Numbered from the stretch's first letter, positions 7,401 to 16,812 are shown. The stretch: DNA of 64,000 nt from CAZWKX01 sp964633975 (GCA_964633975.1 CAZWKX010000003.1:36100-100099); one strand, 5' to 3'. The notes: a model not told the origin generated them from the letters alone. Numbers and translations are program-made.

Positions 7401-8969
7401 ATGGAAGCCTTGGAGATATACGACACGACGCTTCGGGACGGCACGCAGTGGGAAGGACTCTCGCTCACCGTCAGAGACAAGCTCGAAGTGGCCCGGCTCA
7501 TCGACGGAATAGGTGTCCGCTTCATCGAGGGCGGATGGCCCGGGGCCAATCCCAAGGACGACGAGTTCTTCGCCAGGGCCGCCGCCGAGTTGGAGCTGAA
7601 CAACGCGGTGCTCGTGGCTTTCGGCTCGACGTGCCGTCCCGGCGCAGACGCGGCCTCGGATCCTCAGCTCAGGGCTCTCCTGGAAGCCGGAACCGAGGTG
7701 ATCTGCATCGTCGGCAAGGCCTGGGACTATCACGTGACCGAAGCGCTGCGCGTGGACCTCGAAGAGGGCGAGCGGATGGTGGCCGACTCGATTGCCGTGC
7801 TCCGGTCAGCGGGCCGGCGGGTGTTCTTCGACGCCGAGCACTTCTTCGATGGCCATCGGGCCAATCCGGAGTATGCCTTGCGTGTGCTCCGCTCCGCGCA
7901 TGCCGCCGGGGCGGAACGTCTCGTGCTCTGCGACACCAACGGTGGTGTTCTTCCGTCGGAGGCGGCCACGGTGATCGCCGCCGCCGTCGCCGCCATGCCC
8001 GACGCTGTCTTCGGAGCCCACTTCCACAACGATGCCGGTTGCGCGGTGGCCAACACGCTCGCCGCCGTCGAGGCCGGCGTCGTCCAGGTTCAAGGCTGCA
8101 TCAACGGCTACGGGGAACGCACCGGCAACGCCGACCTGTGCACGGTGATCCCAAACCTCGTGCTCAAGATGGGCAGGGAAGTCGTGAGTCGCGATCAGCT
8201 CGCCGCGCTCGCTCCGGTGGCGCATCACATCGCCGAGATAACGAATACCAACATCGACGCGCATCACCCCTACATAGGCAGCGCGGCCTTTGCGCACAAG
8301 GCCGGACTTCACACTTCGGCGCTGCGCCGCAGGCCGGATGCCTACGAGCACATCGATCCCGCCACCGTGGGCAATACGACGTCGATGGTGGTCTCCGAGC
8401 TGATGGGAAGGGCCACCGTGCTGGCTCGGGCGAAGGAGAAGGGCTGGGACCTGGATGCCGAGACCGCCGGCCTGGTGGTCGAGCAGGTGAAGGACCTCGA
8501 GCACCAGGGTTACTTGTTCGAGGCCGCCGATGCGTCGTTCGAGCTTCTCGTGCGCCGGGCCACGGGCTGGAAGCAGAACCTGTTCGGCGTCGACTCGTTC
8601 CGTATCTCGTCCGAGCGCAACGAGGACGGGGTGGAGCTTGTCGAGGCCGAGGTCGTGGTGTCGGTCGAGGGCCGTCGGTTCACTGTGACCGAGCAGGGGG
8701 ATGGGCCGGTGCATGCCTTGGACAAGGCGCTGCGGGCGGCTCTGGCCACCGCCTACCCGGAGGTCGAGCACCTCAGGCTCACCGACTACCGGGTGCGCGA
8801 CCTCGATTCATCCGACGGCACCGCGGCGCGGGTGCGAGTGCTGGTGGAGACCTCCGACAGGACGGACAGCTGGAGTACCGTCGGCCTGAACCGCAACATC
8901 ATTGCCGCGTCCCTCGAGGCGGTCGAAGAGGGGATCGTATTCGGGCTGCTGCGCGCCGGGAGAGTGTGA
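7401..8969 (+). CDS. cimA: Citramalate synthase
   Basis: A 522-residue member of the 2-isopropylmalate/homocitrate synthase family of the CimA type. It would join pyruvate and acetyl-CoA to citramalate, a threonine-independent route to 2-oxobutyrate and isoleucine. The TIM barrel begins with LEIYDTTLRDGTQWEG; the metal-binding HFHNDAGCAVAN and GYGERTGNADL motifs are clear, followed by HHPYIGSAAFAHKAGLH. The C-terminal part (about 400-522) is an allosteric regulatory domain. LRDGTQ with GVRFIEGGWPGANPKD is the CimA signature and differs from leuA at 16.9 kb. ATG 7401 is preferred; the frame upstream runs through the attenuator. The Thr/Ile leader supports the isoleucine role. Homocitrate synthase is a less likely alternative. 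Confidence 0.88.
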   Translation: MEALEIYDTTLRDGTQWEGLSLTVRDKLEVARLIDGIGVRFIEGGWPGANPKDDEFFARAAAELELNNAVLVAFGSTCRPGADAASDPQLRALLEAGTEVICIVGKAWDYHVTEALRVDLEEGERMVADSIAVLRSAGRRVFFDAEHFFDGHRANPEYALRVLRSAHAAGAERLVLCDTNGGVLPSEAATVIAAAVAAMPDAVFGAHFHNDAGCAVANTLAAVEAGVVQVQGCINGYGERTGNADLCTVIPNLVLKMGREVVSRDQLAALAPVAHHIAEITNTNIDAHHPYIGSAAFAHKAGLHTSALRRRPDAYEHIDPATVGNTTSMVVSELMGRATVLARAKEKGWDLDAETAGLVVEQVKDLEHQGYLFEAADASFELLVRRATGWKQNLFGVDSFRISSERNEDGVELVEAEVVVSVEGRRFTVTEQGDGPVHALDKALRAALATAYPEVEHLRLTDYRVRDLDSSDGTAARVRVLVETSDRTDSWSTVGLNRNIIAASLEAVEEGIVFGLLRAGRV

Positions 8970-9033
8970 GGGAGGCGGCGGTGAGGCGCATGCGACCCGC
9001 TCCCACCGACGGCAGAGCCCCGGAGGTGGAACG

Positions 9034-12000
9034 GTGAACGACTATGTTTCCGCGGCTAAGGAGCGTGTCGTCATCTACGACGGCGCCGCCGGCACCACGC
9101 TGCATGACGCCGGCCTCGGCGCCGACGACTACGGCGGTGCGGCCTACGAGGGCTGTCCCGAGATCCTGAACCTGACCAGGCCCGATGTCGTCGCCTCTTT
9201 GCACTCCTCGTTTCTGGAGCTCGGCGTCGACGTCGTCGAGACGAACACGCTGGGCGCCTTCACCGTTCCGCTGGCCGAGTACGGCCTGGCCGACAGGGCC
9301 TACGAGCTAGCCCGGGCTGGAGCCGTCATCGCCAAGGAGGTGGCCGTCGACTTCACCACCGCCGATCAGCCGCGCTGGGTGGCCGGGTCGATGGGCCCCG
9401 GCACCAAGCTGGCCTCTCTGGGCCAGATCGGCTTCGCCCAGCTCAGGGACGCCTACGAGGTTATGGCCTCGGGGCTGCTCGACGGGGGAGTCGATCTCTT
9501 CATCATCGAGACGCAATTCGATCTGCTCGGCCTCAAGGCGGCGGTGATCGGCGCCAGGCGGGCTATGGCCGCCGCAGGCCGCCTCGTGCCCATCCAGGCC
9601 CAGGTCACGATCGAGGCGAACGGCCGCATGCTGCCCGGCACCGATATCGAGGCGGCGCTGGCCGCCGTCGATGCTTTGCGGCCCGACGTCTTTGGGCTCA
9701 ACTGCGGGACGGGTCCCGCCGAGATGTACGGGCCGCTTCGCCATCTCTCGCGCCGATCCCGCGTCCCGATCTCGTGCCAGCCCAATGCCGGCATCCCCGA
9801 GGTCGTCGGAGGCGAGGCTCACTTCGGCCTCGGAGCGGAGGAGCTGGCCGACCACCTCGCCGCTTTCGTCACCGATCTAGGAGTCAGCGTGGTGGGCGGG
9901 TGTTGCGGCACCACCGTCGATCATCTGCGTGCGGTCATCGAGCGGTGCCGGGATCTCGATCCGGTGCCACGCCCGGTGGAACACGAGCCGGGAGCCACAT
10001 CGACGTACGGGTTCGTTCCTTTTGAGCAGGAGACTTCGATCCTGCTCATCGGAGAGCGGACCAACGTCAACGGGTCGAAGAAGTTCAGCGAGGCCCTGCT
10101 GACCGGCGATTGGGACACGTGCGTGAAGATGGGCCGCGAGCAGGTCGCCGAGTCGGCGCACCTGCTCGACGTTTGCGTCGACTATGTGGGCCGGGATGGC
10201 GCCGCCGACATGGATGCACTCGCCTCCCGCTTCGCCACCGGCATCGATTCGCCCCTCGTCCTCGACTCCACCGAGCCCGAGGTCATGAGAGCCGGCCTCG
10301 AACGGCTTGGCGGAAGGTCGGTGCTGAACTCGGCCAACCTCGAGGATGGTGATGCACCGGGTTCCCGGTTCGACCGGGTGCTCTCGCTGGCGCGGGAGCA
10401 CGGTGCGGCGGTCGTGTGCCTGCTCATCGACGAGGAGGGTCAAGCCCGGAGCGTCGAGAGAAAGATGCAGATCGCCCGTCGTATCTTCGAGCTGGCCACG
10501 GCGAGGTACGGCCTGGAGCCGGCGGACTTGTTCTTCGACGCGCTCACCTTCCCGCTGTCCACCGGCGGCGACGAGCTGCGAGGCGACGCTGTGGCCACCA
10601 TCGAGGCGGTGCGGCGCATCAAGGAGGAGCTCCCCGGGGTCTACACCGTGCTCGGCGTCTCCAATGTGTCTTTCGGCCTCAAGCCTGCGGCGCGTCATGC
10701 ACTCAACTCGGTGTTCCTCCACGAGTGTGTAGAGGCGGGACTCGATGCTGCCATCGTTCACGCCGGCCGCATCCGGCCGCTCAACAAGATCCCCGCCGAG
10801 CAGGCCGAGGCCTGCCTCGACCTGATCTACGATCGGAGACGGCCCGGCTACGACCCGCTGGAGCGTGTGATCGGGCTGTTCGCCGACGTGGACGCGGTCG
10901 AGAGCACGATCGATGATCGGAGCGCGCTCTCGTTGGAGGAACGTCTCCTCCACCGCATCGTTGATGGAGACCGGGACGGCCTCGAGGACGATCTCGACGA
11001 AGCGTTGGGCGCCGGCTGGGATCCACTGGATCTGATCAACGATGTGCTCCTCGGGGCCATGAAGACCGTGGGGGATCTTTTCGCCTCGGGCTCGATGCAG
11101 CTGCCCTTCGTCCTGCAGTCGGCCGAGGTCATGAGGGCGGCGGTGGCCCGGCTCGAGCCTCACATGGAGAGGGAGGGCGTCTCGGGACGGGGATCCATCG
11201 TGCTCGCCACGGTCAAGGGCGACGTGCACGACATCGGCAAGAACCTCGTGGACATCATCCTGCGCAACAACGGCTACCAGGTGCACAACCTGGGCATAAA
11301 GGTCGAAATCGACGCCATCATCGAGAAGGCGCTCGAGGTCGGTGCCGATGCCATAGGAATGAGCGGCCTGTTGGTGAAGAGCACGCTCGTCATGCGGGAC
11401 AACCTCGAAGAGCTGAAGCGTCGCGGCCTGGGTCATCTGCCCGTTTTGCTCGGCGGCGCAGCCCTCACCCGCAGGTACGTGGAGGATGATCTGCGCCGGG
11501 CCTACGCGGGTCCTCTCTTCTACGGAAAGGACGCCTTTGCCGCCCTCGACGTCATGTCGCGTCTCGGTCAGCGCGAGGGCCTCGCCGCCGCCCCGGCCGG
11601 TCGGGAGCCGGCCCGAAGGGGTGCTCGTGTCACAGCAGGCGACCTGCCGGCGCACTCTCCCATGGTCGAGGCCGACAACCCCGTCTTTGAGCCCCCGTTC
11701 CTCGGGTCGCGGGTGGCCGATGAGATCCCGCTCGACCAGGTGACCGCCTACCTGAACGAGACAACTCTCTTTCGCAACCAATGGAAATACCGGCCCGAGC
11801 CGGGGGAGGGCGACGGCGAGTTCCGTGTGCGGTTGCGCCCCATGATCGAGCAGCAGCTGTCTGCTCTCGAGCCCTTCGTCGAGGCGAAGGTCGTCTACGG
11901 CTACTTCGCCGTCAACGCGCAAGGGGACGAGCTCATCGTATGGGAAGGCGCCGACCGCCACAGTGAGCGAACCCGCTTCCTTTTCCCCCGTCAACAGCAG

Positions 12001-12468
12001 GATCCCTACCTGTGTGTCGCCGACTACTTCCGGGCGACGGACGAGATCGACTACGCCGCTTTCCAGGTCGTCACCTTGGGGCAGGGTCCATCGGAGCATG
12101 CCGCCGAGCTGTTCGCCGCCGACAGCTACACCGACTACCTGCTTCAGCACGGTCTCGGGGCCGAGCTGGCCGAGGCGCTCGCCGAGTACTGGCATCGGCA
12201 CATCCGGGCCGAGTGGGGTTTCGGCGACGAGGATGGGCCCACCGTGGCAAGCCTGTTCCGCCGGCGGTATCGGGGAGCCCGCTTCTCCTGGGGCTATCCG
12301 GCGTGTCCCGATGTCGAGGACAACGCCAAGGTCGCCGCTCTGCTCGACGCCGGCCGAATCGGGGTGACGGTGGGGCCGGAGACCGGGTTCCAGTACCACC
12401 CGGAGCAGACGACCTCAGCTCTCGTCTGCCACCATCCGAATGCCGCCTACTTCGTGGCGAGGTCCTGA
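9034..12468 (+). CDS. metH: Cobalamin-dependent methionine synthase
   Basis: The 1144-residue enzyme methylates homocysteine using 5-methyltetrahydrofolate through cobalamin. The modules appear in the usual order. The homocysteine domain (about 1-300) has zinc cysteines C224 in GLNCGTG and C290/C291 in GGCCGTT. The pterin domain (about 320-610) starts at LLIGERTNVNGSKKF. A cap and the B12 domain follow, with GDVHDIGKN (cobalamin ligand H732). The C-terminal reactivation domain carries RGARFSWGYPACPD and TGFQYHPEQTTSALVCHHP. GTG 9034 is chosen because GGAGGTGG sits just upstream; the longer frame overlaps cimA. It lies 64 bases after cimA and 8 bases before a MetF-like gene that would supply its methyl donor. 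I saw no cobalamin riboswitch. Confidence 0.96.
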   Translation: MNDYVSAAKERVVIYDGAAGTTLHDAGLGADDYGGAAYEGCPEILNLTRPDVVASLHSSFLELGVDVVETNTLGAFTVPLAEYGLADRAYELARAGAVIAKEVAVDFTTADQPRWVAGSMGPGTKLASLGQIGFAQLRDAYEVMASGLLDGGVDLFIIETQFDLLGLKAAVIGARRAMAAAGRLVPIQAQVTIEANGRMLPGTDIEAALAAVDALRPDVFGLNCGTGPAEMYGPLRHLSRRSRVPISCQPNAGIPEVVGGEAHFGLGAEELADHLAAFVTDLGVSVVGGCCGTTVDHLRAVIERCRDLDPVPRPVEHEPGATSTYGFVPFEQETSILLIGERTNVNGSKKFSEALLTGDWDTCVKMGREQVAESAHLLDVCVDYVGRDGAADMDALASRFATGIDSPLVLDSTEPEVMRAGLERLGGRSVLNSANLEDGDAPGSRFDRVLSLAREHGAAVVCLLIDEEGQARSVERKMQIARRIFELATARYGLEPADLFFDALTFPLSTGGDELRGDAVATIEAVRRIKEELPGVYTVLGVSNVSFGLKPAARHALNSVFLHECVEAGLDAAIVHAGRIRPLNKIPAEQAEACLDLIYDRRRPGYDPLERVIGLFADVDAVESTIDDRSALSLEERLLHRIVDGDRDGLEDDLDEALGAGWDPLDLINDVLLGAMKTVGDLFASGSMQLPFVLQSAEVMRAAVARLEPHMEREGVSGRGSIVLATVKGDVHDIGKNLVDIILRNNGYQVHNLGIKVEIDAIIEKALEVGADAIGMSGLLVKSTLVMRDNLEELKRRGLGHLPVLLGGAALTRRYVEDDLRRAYAGPLFYGKDAFAALDVMSRLGQREGLAAAPAGREPARRGARVTAGDLPAHSPMVEADNPVFEPPFLGSRVADEIPLDQVTAYLNETTLFRNQWKYRPEPGEGDGEFRVRLRPMIEQQLSALEPFVEAKVVYGYFAVNAQGDELIVWEGADRHSERTRFLFPRQQQDPYLCVADYFRATDEIDYAAFQVVTLGQGPSEHAAELFAADSYTDYLLQHGLGAELAEALAEYWHRHIRAEWGFGDEDGPTVASLFRRRYRGARFSWGYPACPDVEDNAKVAALLDAGRIGVTVGPETGFQYHPEQTTSALVCHHPNAAYFVARS

Positions 12469-12476
12469 GGGGGCCA

Positions 12477-13292
12477 ATGCTCATCGCCAAACACGGCTGG
12501 GTCGACATCGCCGAAGTGAATCCTCCGAGCTTTCCCGACGACAGCCACCTCTCGCTCGAGGGCGTGTGGAGCCACGTGCTCATCACCGACAACGTGTTCG
12601 GGAAGATCCGGGTGTCTCCCTACGCCTACGCCGCCCGTCTCGCCCACGACGCGCCTTCGGTGCATCCGACGGTCGTCGTCTCCACCCGGGACCGCAACAT
12701 CCTCGCCATCGAGAGCGAGGTGCGCGGTGCCGTGGGCAACGGTGTCGACTCGTTCCTGGTCGTGATCGGCGACACCGTTCTCGCCATCGAGCACTTCGCC
12801 AATCACTACGAGATCGTTGGGCACATGAGGGAGCTTCAGGAACACCTGCCGCCTTCTGAGGTGGGCATGCCCACCCGCTTCCGTGAGTGCCAGTTCCGCC
12901 AGCGCGTCGAGTGCGGCGCTCAGTTCTTTGTTGTGGGGCCCGTCGTCGATCCCGAGACCGTCGAGAGTCAGGTGGGCCGGCTGCGGCTTCGGGCGGGCGA
13001 TCCTCCCGTGTTCCTCATGGCCATCCCGCCCTTCAGCCCCGAGTGGGTGGAGCGGGTCGTGGCCTTCGGGTGCATCGAGCCGGGCGCCGATCTCAAGGAG
13101 CGGCTGGCCTCGTTGGACCCGGCCGAACAGCGGGCCTTTGGGTGGGATCAGCTGGAGGCGGTGGCCCGTCGCGTCGGCGATGCAGGCTGCGCCGGCTTGG
13201 TGATCATGGGCCTCAAGCAGGAGACCGTGGCGGGGGAGGCATCGGCCGAGTGGCGGCGCCGCTTCCCCGGCAGGGCGGCCGGCTCGGTGTAG
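12477..13292 (+). CDS. Methylenetetrahydrofolate reductase-like protein
   Basis: The 271-residue product matches the TIM-barrel layout of the MetF family. It has an early glutamate in AEVNPPSFPDD (compare the catalytic Glu in EFFPP), TVVVSTRDRNILAIESEVRGAV (compare the family TCRDRN segment) and SFLVVIGDT, where the family has a flavin-contacting Asp. The C-terminal part is less similar to textbook MetF and ends with a short basic tail. MetF makes 5-methyltetrahydrofolate from the methylene form. Position 8 bases downstream of metH supports that role. It could also be one of the MetF-like subgroup proteins working with corrinoid methyltransferases, so I withhold the symbol. Confidence 0.8.
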   Translation: MLIAKHGWVDIAEVNPPSFPDDSHLSLEGVWSHVLITDNVFGKIRVSPYAYAARLAHDAPSVHPTVVVSTRDRNILAIESEVRGAVGNGVDSFLVVIGDTVLAIEHFANHYEIVGHMRELQEHLPPSEVGMPTRFRECQFRQRVECGAQFFVVGPVVDPETVESQVGRLRLRAGDPPVFLMAIPPFSPEWVERVVAFGCIEPGADLKERLASLDPAEQRAFGWDQLEAVARRVGDAGCAGLVIMGLKQETVAGEASAEWRRRFPGRAAGSV

Positions 13293-13422
13293 CGACCGCG
13301 GCGGGCCCCAAGTCGGAGCGCACCGGGAGCCGGGATCCGCCGTGGGGCCGGCAAGAGACGGCTCGATCGTCGGTCAGAGTGAGCCGAAAACGGCGTTGTC
13401 TGCGAATCCCTCAATCCCCACC

Positions 13423-13451
13423 TTGACAAGCCGATGGATTTTCCGCATACT
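13423..13451 (+). promoter_or_regulatory. Promoter for the ilvB leader
   Basis: TTGACA (13423-13428), a perfect -35 consensus, is followed after 17 bases by CATACT (13446-13451). The leader ATG at 13462 lies ten bases beyond, which predicts an RNA with almost no 5' untranslated region. Confidence 0.8.
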
Positions 13452-13461
13452 GCGCGCCCAC

Positions 13462-13503
13462 ATGAACACACGAAACCCTGCAATCGTTCTGCTTCTCGTA
13501 TAG
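13462..13503 (+). CDS. Branched-chain leader peptide MNTRNPAIVLLLV
   Basis: A thirteen-residue ORF ending in Ile-Val-Leu-Leu-Leu-Val (codons ATC GTT CTG CTT CTC GTA) and TAG, directly upstream of ilvB-ilvN-ilvC. All three branched-chain amino acids made by the downstream pathway are represented. There is no ribosome site; the promoter puts the ATG at the RNA 5' end. The stop is followed immediately by a GC-rich hairpin and then a strong intrinsic terminator. This is the arrangement of classical transcription attenuation, known for ilv operons of other bacteria. Confidence 0.85.
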   Translation: MNTRNPAIVLLLV

Positions 13504-13560
13504 CGCACGCGCACATAGTCGCGTGCGCACCCTCCAGCCTCACAAGCCGGAGGGTTTTTT
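13503..13560 (+). terminator. Leader hairpin and intrinsic terminator before ilvB
   Basis: GCGCACGCG (13503-13511) pairs with CGCGTGCGC (13520-13528). Next, ACCCTCC (13529-13535) pairs with GGAGGGT (13549-13555) and is followed by TTTTTT to 13560. The second element is a canonical rho-independent terminator. A ribosome stalled on the Ile/Val/Leu codons would cover the left arm of the first hairpin. I could not identify a convincing antiterminator partner by eye. Confidence 0.85.
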
Positions 13561-13594
13561 GTTACCGGAGCGGAATCGAACGGAGAGAGCACTA

Positions 13595-15301
13595 ATGAGC
13601 ATGGTGAGCGGAGCCGAGGCGGTCATCAAGGCCCTGGAGCGTGAAGGGGTCGAGGTCGTCTTTGGGGTGCCCGGCGGGGCGACGCTTCCCATCTACGACG
13701 CTCTCGTCGACAGTTCGGTCCGTCACATTCTGACCAGGCACGAGCAGGGGGCCGGTCACATGGCCGAGGGTTTCGCCAAGGCCACGGGCCGGGTCGGCGT
13801 GGCGTTCGCCACCTCCGGGCCCGGCTCGACCAACCTGGTCACGCCGCTCCAGGACGCACTCATGGATTCGGTCCCGATAGTGGCCATAACCGGCCAGGTG
13901 GCCCGATCGTCCATCGGGAACGACGCTTTCCAGGAGGCCGACACCAGCGGCATCGCCATGCACTGCACCAAACACGCCTACTTGGTGACCGATCCGGAGG
14001 AGCTGGTCGACACGGTGCACGAGGCCTTCTACCTGGCCGCCTCGGGACGGCCGGGCCCTGTGCTCGTCGATGTGCCCAAGGACGTGCAGAATCTCAAGAT
14101 CGACTGGCACAACACGAAGCAGGTGGATCTCCCCGGGTTCCGCCCCACCGAGAAGGGGCACGTGCTCCAGGTGCGCCGGGCCGTACAGCTCCTCGAGGAG
14201 TCCGAGCGGCCGGTGCTCTACGTCGGCGGCGGCGTCATCAATGCGGATGCGCACGCCGAGCTGCTGCGGTTGGCCGAGACTGTGAACGCTCCCGTGGTGA
14301 CCACCCTGATGGCGAGAGGCGCTTTCCCCGACGATCACACTCTTGCTCTCGGCATGCCGGGCATGCACGGCACCTACGCGGCCATCACGGCCATGCAGAA
14401 GGCCGACCTGTTGTTGGCGCTCGGCGCCCGGTTCGACGATCGGGTCACCGGCGACCCGGATCGTTTCGCCCCCAAGGCCAAGGTCATCCACGTCGATATC
14501 GATCCGGCCGAGATCTCGAAGGTGCGTCAGGCCGATGTCCCAATCGTCGGCGACGTGCGCAGGGTCCTCGAGCAGATGCTCGACGAGATCGACAAGAAGC
14601 AAATCAGGATGCCGCCGCGCGCCGCCTGGCTCGAGACCGTGAAGGGCTGGCAGATGGAGCATCCGCTTCACTACGAGCAGCCGGCCGACGGACCGATCAA
14701 GCCGCAGTACGTCATAGACCGCTTCTGGGCGGCGACCGGCGGTGACGCGGTGGTCGTTTCCGGCGTCGGTCAGCACCAGATGTGGGTCTCCCAGTTCTGG
14801 AGGTACACCAGGCCTCGGTCGCTCATCACATCGGGCGGCTTGGGGACTATGGGATTCGGCCTGCCGGCGGCGATAGGCGCCAAGGTCGCCCTTCCCGACG
14901 AGACGGTCATCGCCTTCGACGGCGACGGCTCATTCCAGATGACCTGCCAGGAGCTCATCACCGCCTCCACCCACGGCATTCCCATCAAGGTGGCGGTGAT
15001 CAACAACGCCAGCCTCGGCATGGTGCGGCAGTGGCAGAAGCTGTTCTACGACAGGCGCTACTCGGCCACAGACCTCACCGATCACACGCCGGATTTCGTC
15101 AAGCTCGCCGAGGCTATGGGCTGCATCGGCTTTCGCGCCACGATGCCCGGCGAAGTCGACGGTGTCATCGAGAAGGCGCTGTCGATCAACGACCGGCCGG
15201 TCGTCGTCGATTTTAAGGTCGACCCGGAGGAGTCGGTCTTCCCGATGGTTCCGGCCGGTGCCTCCAACGACGAAGTCGCTCTAGGGCCGGAGGATCTGTA
15301 A
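13595..15301 (+). CDS. ilvB: Acetolactate synthase large subunit
   Basis: This thiamine-diphosphate enzyme (568 aa) forms acetolactate or acetohydroxybutyrate, the first common step of valine, leucine and isoleucine synthesis. The N-terminal domain has VVFGVPGGATLPIYDAL and the catalytic glutamate in RHEQGAGHMAEG. The central domain carries AGLE-type FAD/ADP segments (GMPGMHGTYAA, ARFDDRVTG). The C-terminal domain has the ThDP motif from FDGDGSFQMT to AVINNASLGMVRQWQ. ATG 13595 follows GGAGAGAG; an in-frame upstream extension would run through the attenuator. It ends in TAATG overlapping ilvN by one base. Confidence 0.96.
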   Translation: MSMVSGAEAVIKALEREGVEVVFGVPGGATLPIYDALVDSSVRHILTRHEQGAGHMAEGFAKATGRVGVAFATSGPGSTNLVTPLQDALMDSVPIVAITGQVARSSIGNDAFQEADTSGIAMHCTKHAYLVTDPEELVDTVHEAFYLAASGRPGPVLVDVPKDVQNLKIDWHNTKQVDLPGFRPTEKGHVLQVRRAVQLLEESERPVLYVGGGVINADAHAELLRLAETVNAPVVTTLMARGAFPDDHTLALGMPGMHGTYAAITAMQKADLLLALGARFDDRVTGDPDRFAPKAKVIHVDIDPAEISKVRQADVPIVGDVRRVLEQMLDEIDKKQIRMPPRAAWLETVKGWQMEHPLHYEQPADGPIKPQYVIDRFWAATGGDAVVVSGVGQHQMWVSQFWRYTRPRSLITSGGLGTMGFGLPAAIGAKVALPDETVIAFDGDGSFQMTCQELITASTHGIPIKVAVINNASLGMVRQWQKLFYDRRYSATDLTDHTPDFVKLAEAMGCIGFRATMPGEVDGVIEKALSINDRPVVVDFKVDPEESVFPMVPAGASNDEVALGPEDL

Positions 15302-15792
15302 TGAAGCACACCCTTTCGGTGCTGGTGGAAGACAAGCCGGGCGTGTTGGCCCGAGTGGCTTCGCTTTTTGCACGGCGAGGCTTCAACATCCATTCGCTGG
15401 CCGTCGGCCCGATCCACGAGACGGGCCGCTCGAGGATCACCCTCGTCGTGGACGCCGCGCAAACCGAGCAGATCACCAAGCAGCTTCACAAGCTGGTCAA
15501 CGTCATCAAGGTCACCGAGTTCGGTTCGGATGAGTCGGTGGAACGGGAGATCATGCTCATTCGCATCAACGCCGACGCCGCCAAGAGGCGGGAGGCGCTC
15601 GATGCAGCGCATGCGTTCGGCTGCCGCACGGTGGACATCGGTGTTGGCTCGGTCACCTTCGAGGTCGTGGGCCACCCCGGCAAGCTGGCCGCCTTTCTCA
15701 ACGTCATTCGCCCGTTCGGCGTTATCGATCTGGTCAAGTCGGGACGAGTCGCCATGGCTCGTGACGGCAGGGCCGAGCCGCAGAGTTCATAG
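15301..15792 (+). CDS. ilvN: Acetolactate synthase regulatory subunit
   Basis: The 163-residue small subunit confers activity and valine feedback on IlvB. An N-terminal ACT domain (KHTLSVLVEDKPGVLARVASLFARRGFNI, then SLAVGP) and a second ACT-like C-terminal domain (REIMLIRINAD...) are intact, and the length is typical. The ATG overlaps the ilvB stop (TAATG), so translation is probably coupled, keeping the two subunits in proportion. ilvC follows after 9 bases. Confidence 0.95.
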   Translation: MKHTLSVLVEDKPGVLARVASLFARRGFNIHSLAVGPIHETGRSRITLVVDAAQTEQITKQLHKLVNVIKVTEFGSDESVEREIMLIRINADAAKRREALDAAHAFGCRTVDIGVGSVTFEVVGHPGKLAAFLNVIRPFGVIDLVKSGRVAMARDGRAEPQSS

Positions 15793-15801
15793 GAGGTAGC
15801 C

Positions 15802-16812
15802 GTGAGTGTTTCCATCTACTACGACGCAGACGCCGACCCGGGCCTGGTGAGGGAGCGCACGGTCGCCATCCTCGGCTACGGCAGCCAGGGTCATGCTCAT
15901 GCGCTCAACCTGCGCGACTCGGGTGTCGAGGTCGTTGTGGGCGAGCTGGAAGGCACCCCTGCCTGGGAGCGGGCTGAGGCGGCGGGCTTCAATGTTGTCT
16001 CGGCCGCTGAGGCTTGCCGCCGGGCCGACCTCATCGTGGTGCTGGTTCCGGATCCGATCCAGCCCCGCCTGTATCAGGAGGCGATCGCCCCCAACCTGAA
16101 GGAAGGCGACGCCCTCTTCTTCGCCCATGGCTTCAACATCCACTTCGGTCAGATCGAGCCCCCGGCCAACGTCGACGTGGCCATGGTGGCGCCGAAGAGC
16201 CCGGGGCACCTCGTGCGCCGCATGTATGAGCAGGGTGGCGGCACCCCGGCGCTCGTTGCCGTGGCCCAAGACGCCACAGGGCATGCCCGCGCCCTGGCTC
16301 TCTCCTATGCCTGGGCCATAGGGGCGACGAGGGCGGGAGTGCTGGGGACGACCTTCCGCGAAGAGACCGAGACCGACCTGTTCGGTGAGCAGGTCATTCT
16401 CTGCGGCGGCATCTCGGAACTGATCAAGGCCTCCTTCGACACGCTCGTCGAGGCCGGGTACGCCCCCGAGTCGGCCTACTTCGAGTGCCTCCACGAGCTC
16501 AAGCTGATCGTCGACCTCCTCTATGAGGGAGGTCTCACCTGGATGCGCTACTCGGTCTCCGACACGGCAGAGTACGGCGACTACACCAGAGGACCGCGGG
16601 TCATCACGGAACAGACCCGCGAGGCCATGCGCCAGATCCTCGCCGAGGTGCAGTCGGGCGAGTTCGCCAAGGAGTGGATCGCAGAGAGCAACGCCGGCGC
16701 CGCGAAGCTCATCGAGTGCCGCCAGCGCGAGCGGGCCCATCCCATCGAGGAGGTTGGTGCCCGTCTGCGCTCGATGATGCCGTTCCTGACGCCGAAGACA
16801 CCGGAAGCCTGA
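15802..16812 (+). CDS. ilvC: Ketol-acid reductoisomerase
   Basis: A 336-residue class I enzyme that isomerises and reduces acetolactate with NAD(P)H. The Rossmann loop is AILGYGSQGHAHALNLRDSG. The metal and substrate region has MVAPKSPGHLVRRMYEQGGGTP and the C-terminal knotted domain contains FREETETDLFGEQVILCGG and YFECLHELKLIVDLLYEGG. GTG 15802 is preceded by AGGAGG at good spacing. The next feature is the leuA leader, beginning two bases after the stop. Confidence 0.96.
   Translation: MSVSIYYDADADPGLVRERTVAILGYGSQGHAHALNLRDSGVEVVVGELEGTPAWERAEAAGFNVVSAAEACRRADLIVVLVPDPIQPRLYQEAIAPNLKEGDALFFAHGFNIHFGQIEPPANVDVAMVAPKSPGHLVRRMYEQGGGTPALVAVAQDATGHARALALSYAWAIGATRAGVLGTTFREETETDLFGEQVILCGGISELIKASFDTLVEAGYAPESAYFECLHELKLIVDLLYEGGLTWMRYSVSDTAEYGDYTRGPRVITEQTREAMRQILAEVQSGEFAKEWIAESNAGAAKLIECRQRERAHPIEEVGARLRSMMPFLTPKTPEA

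Noticed and set aside
8969..9033. Cobalamin riboswitch before metH
   Set aside because: The gap is only 64 bases and lacks the B12 box; too small for the aptamer.
9877..12399. 840-codon open frame antisense to metH
   Set aside because: It is a GC-rich shadow frame with low-complexity composition and no ribosome site; metH on the other strand has all domains intact.
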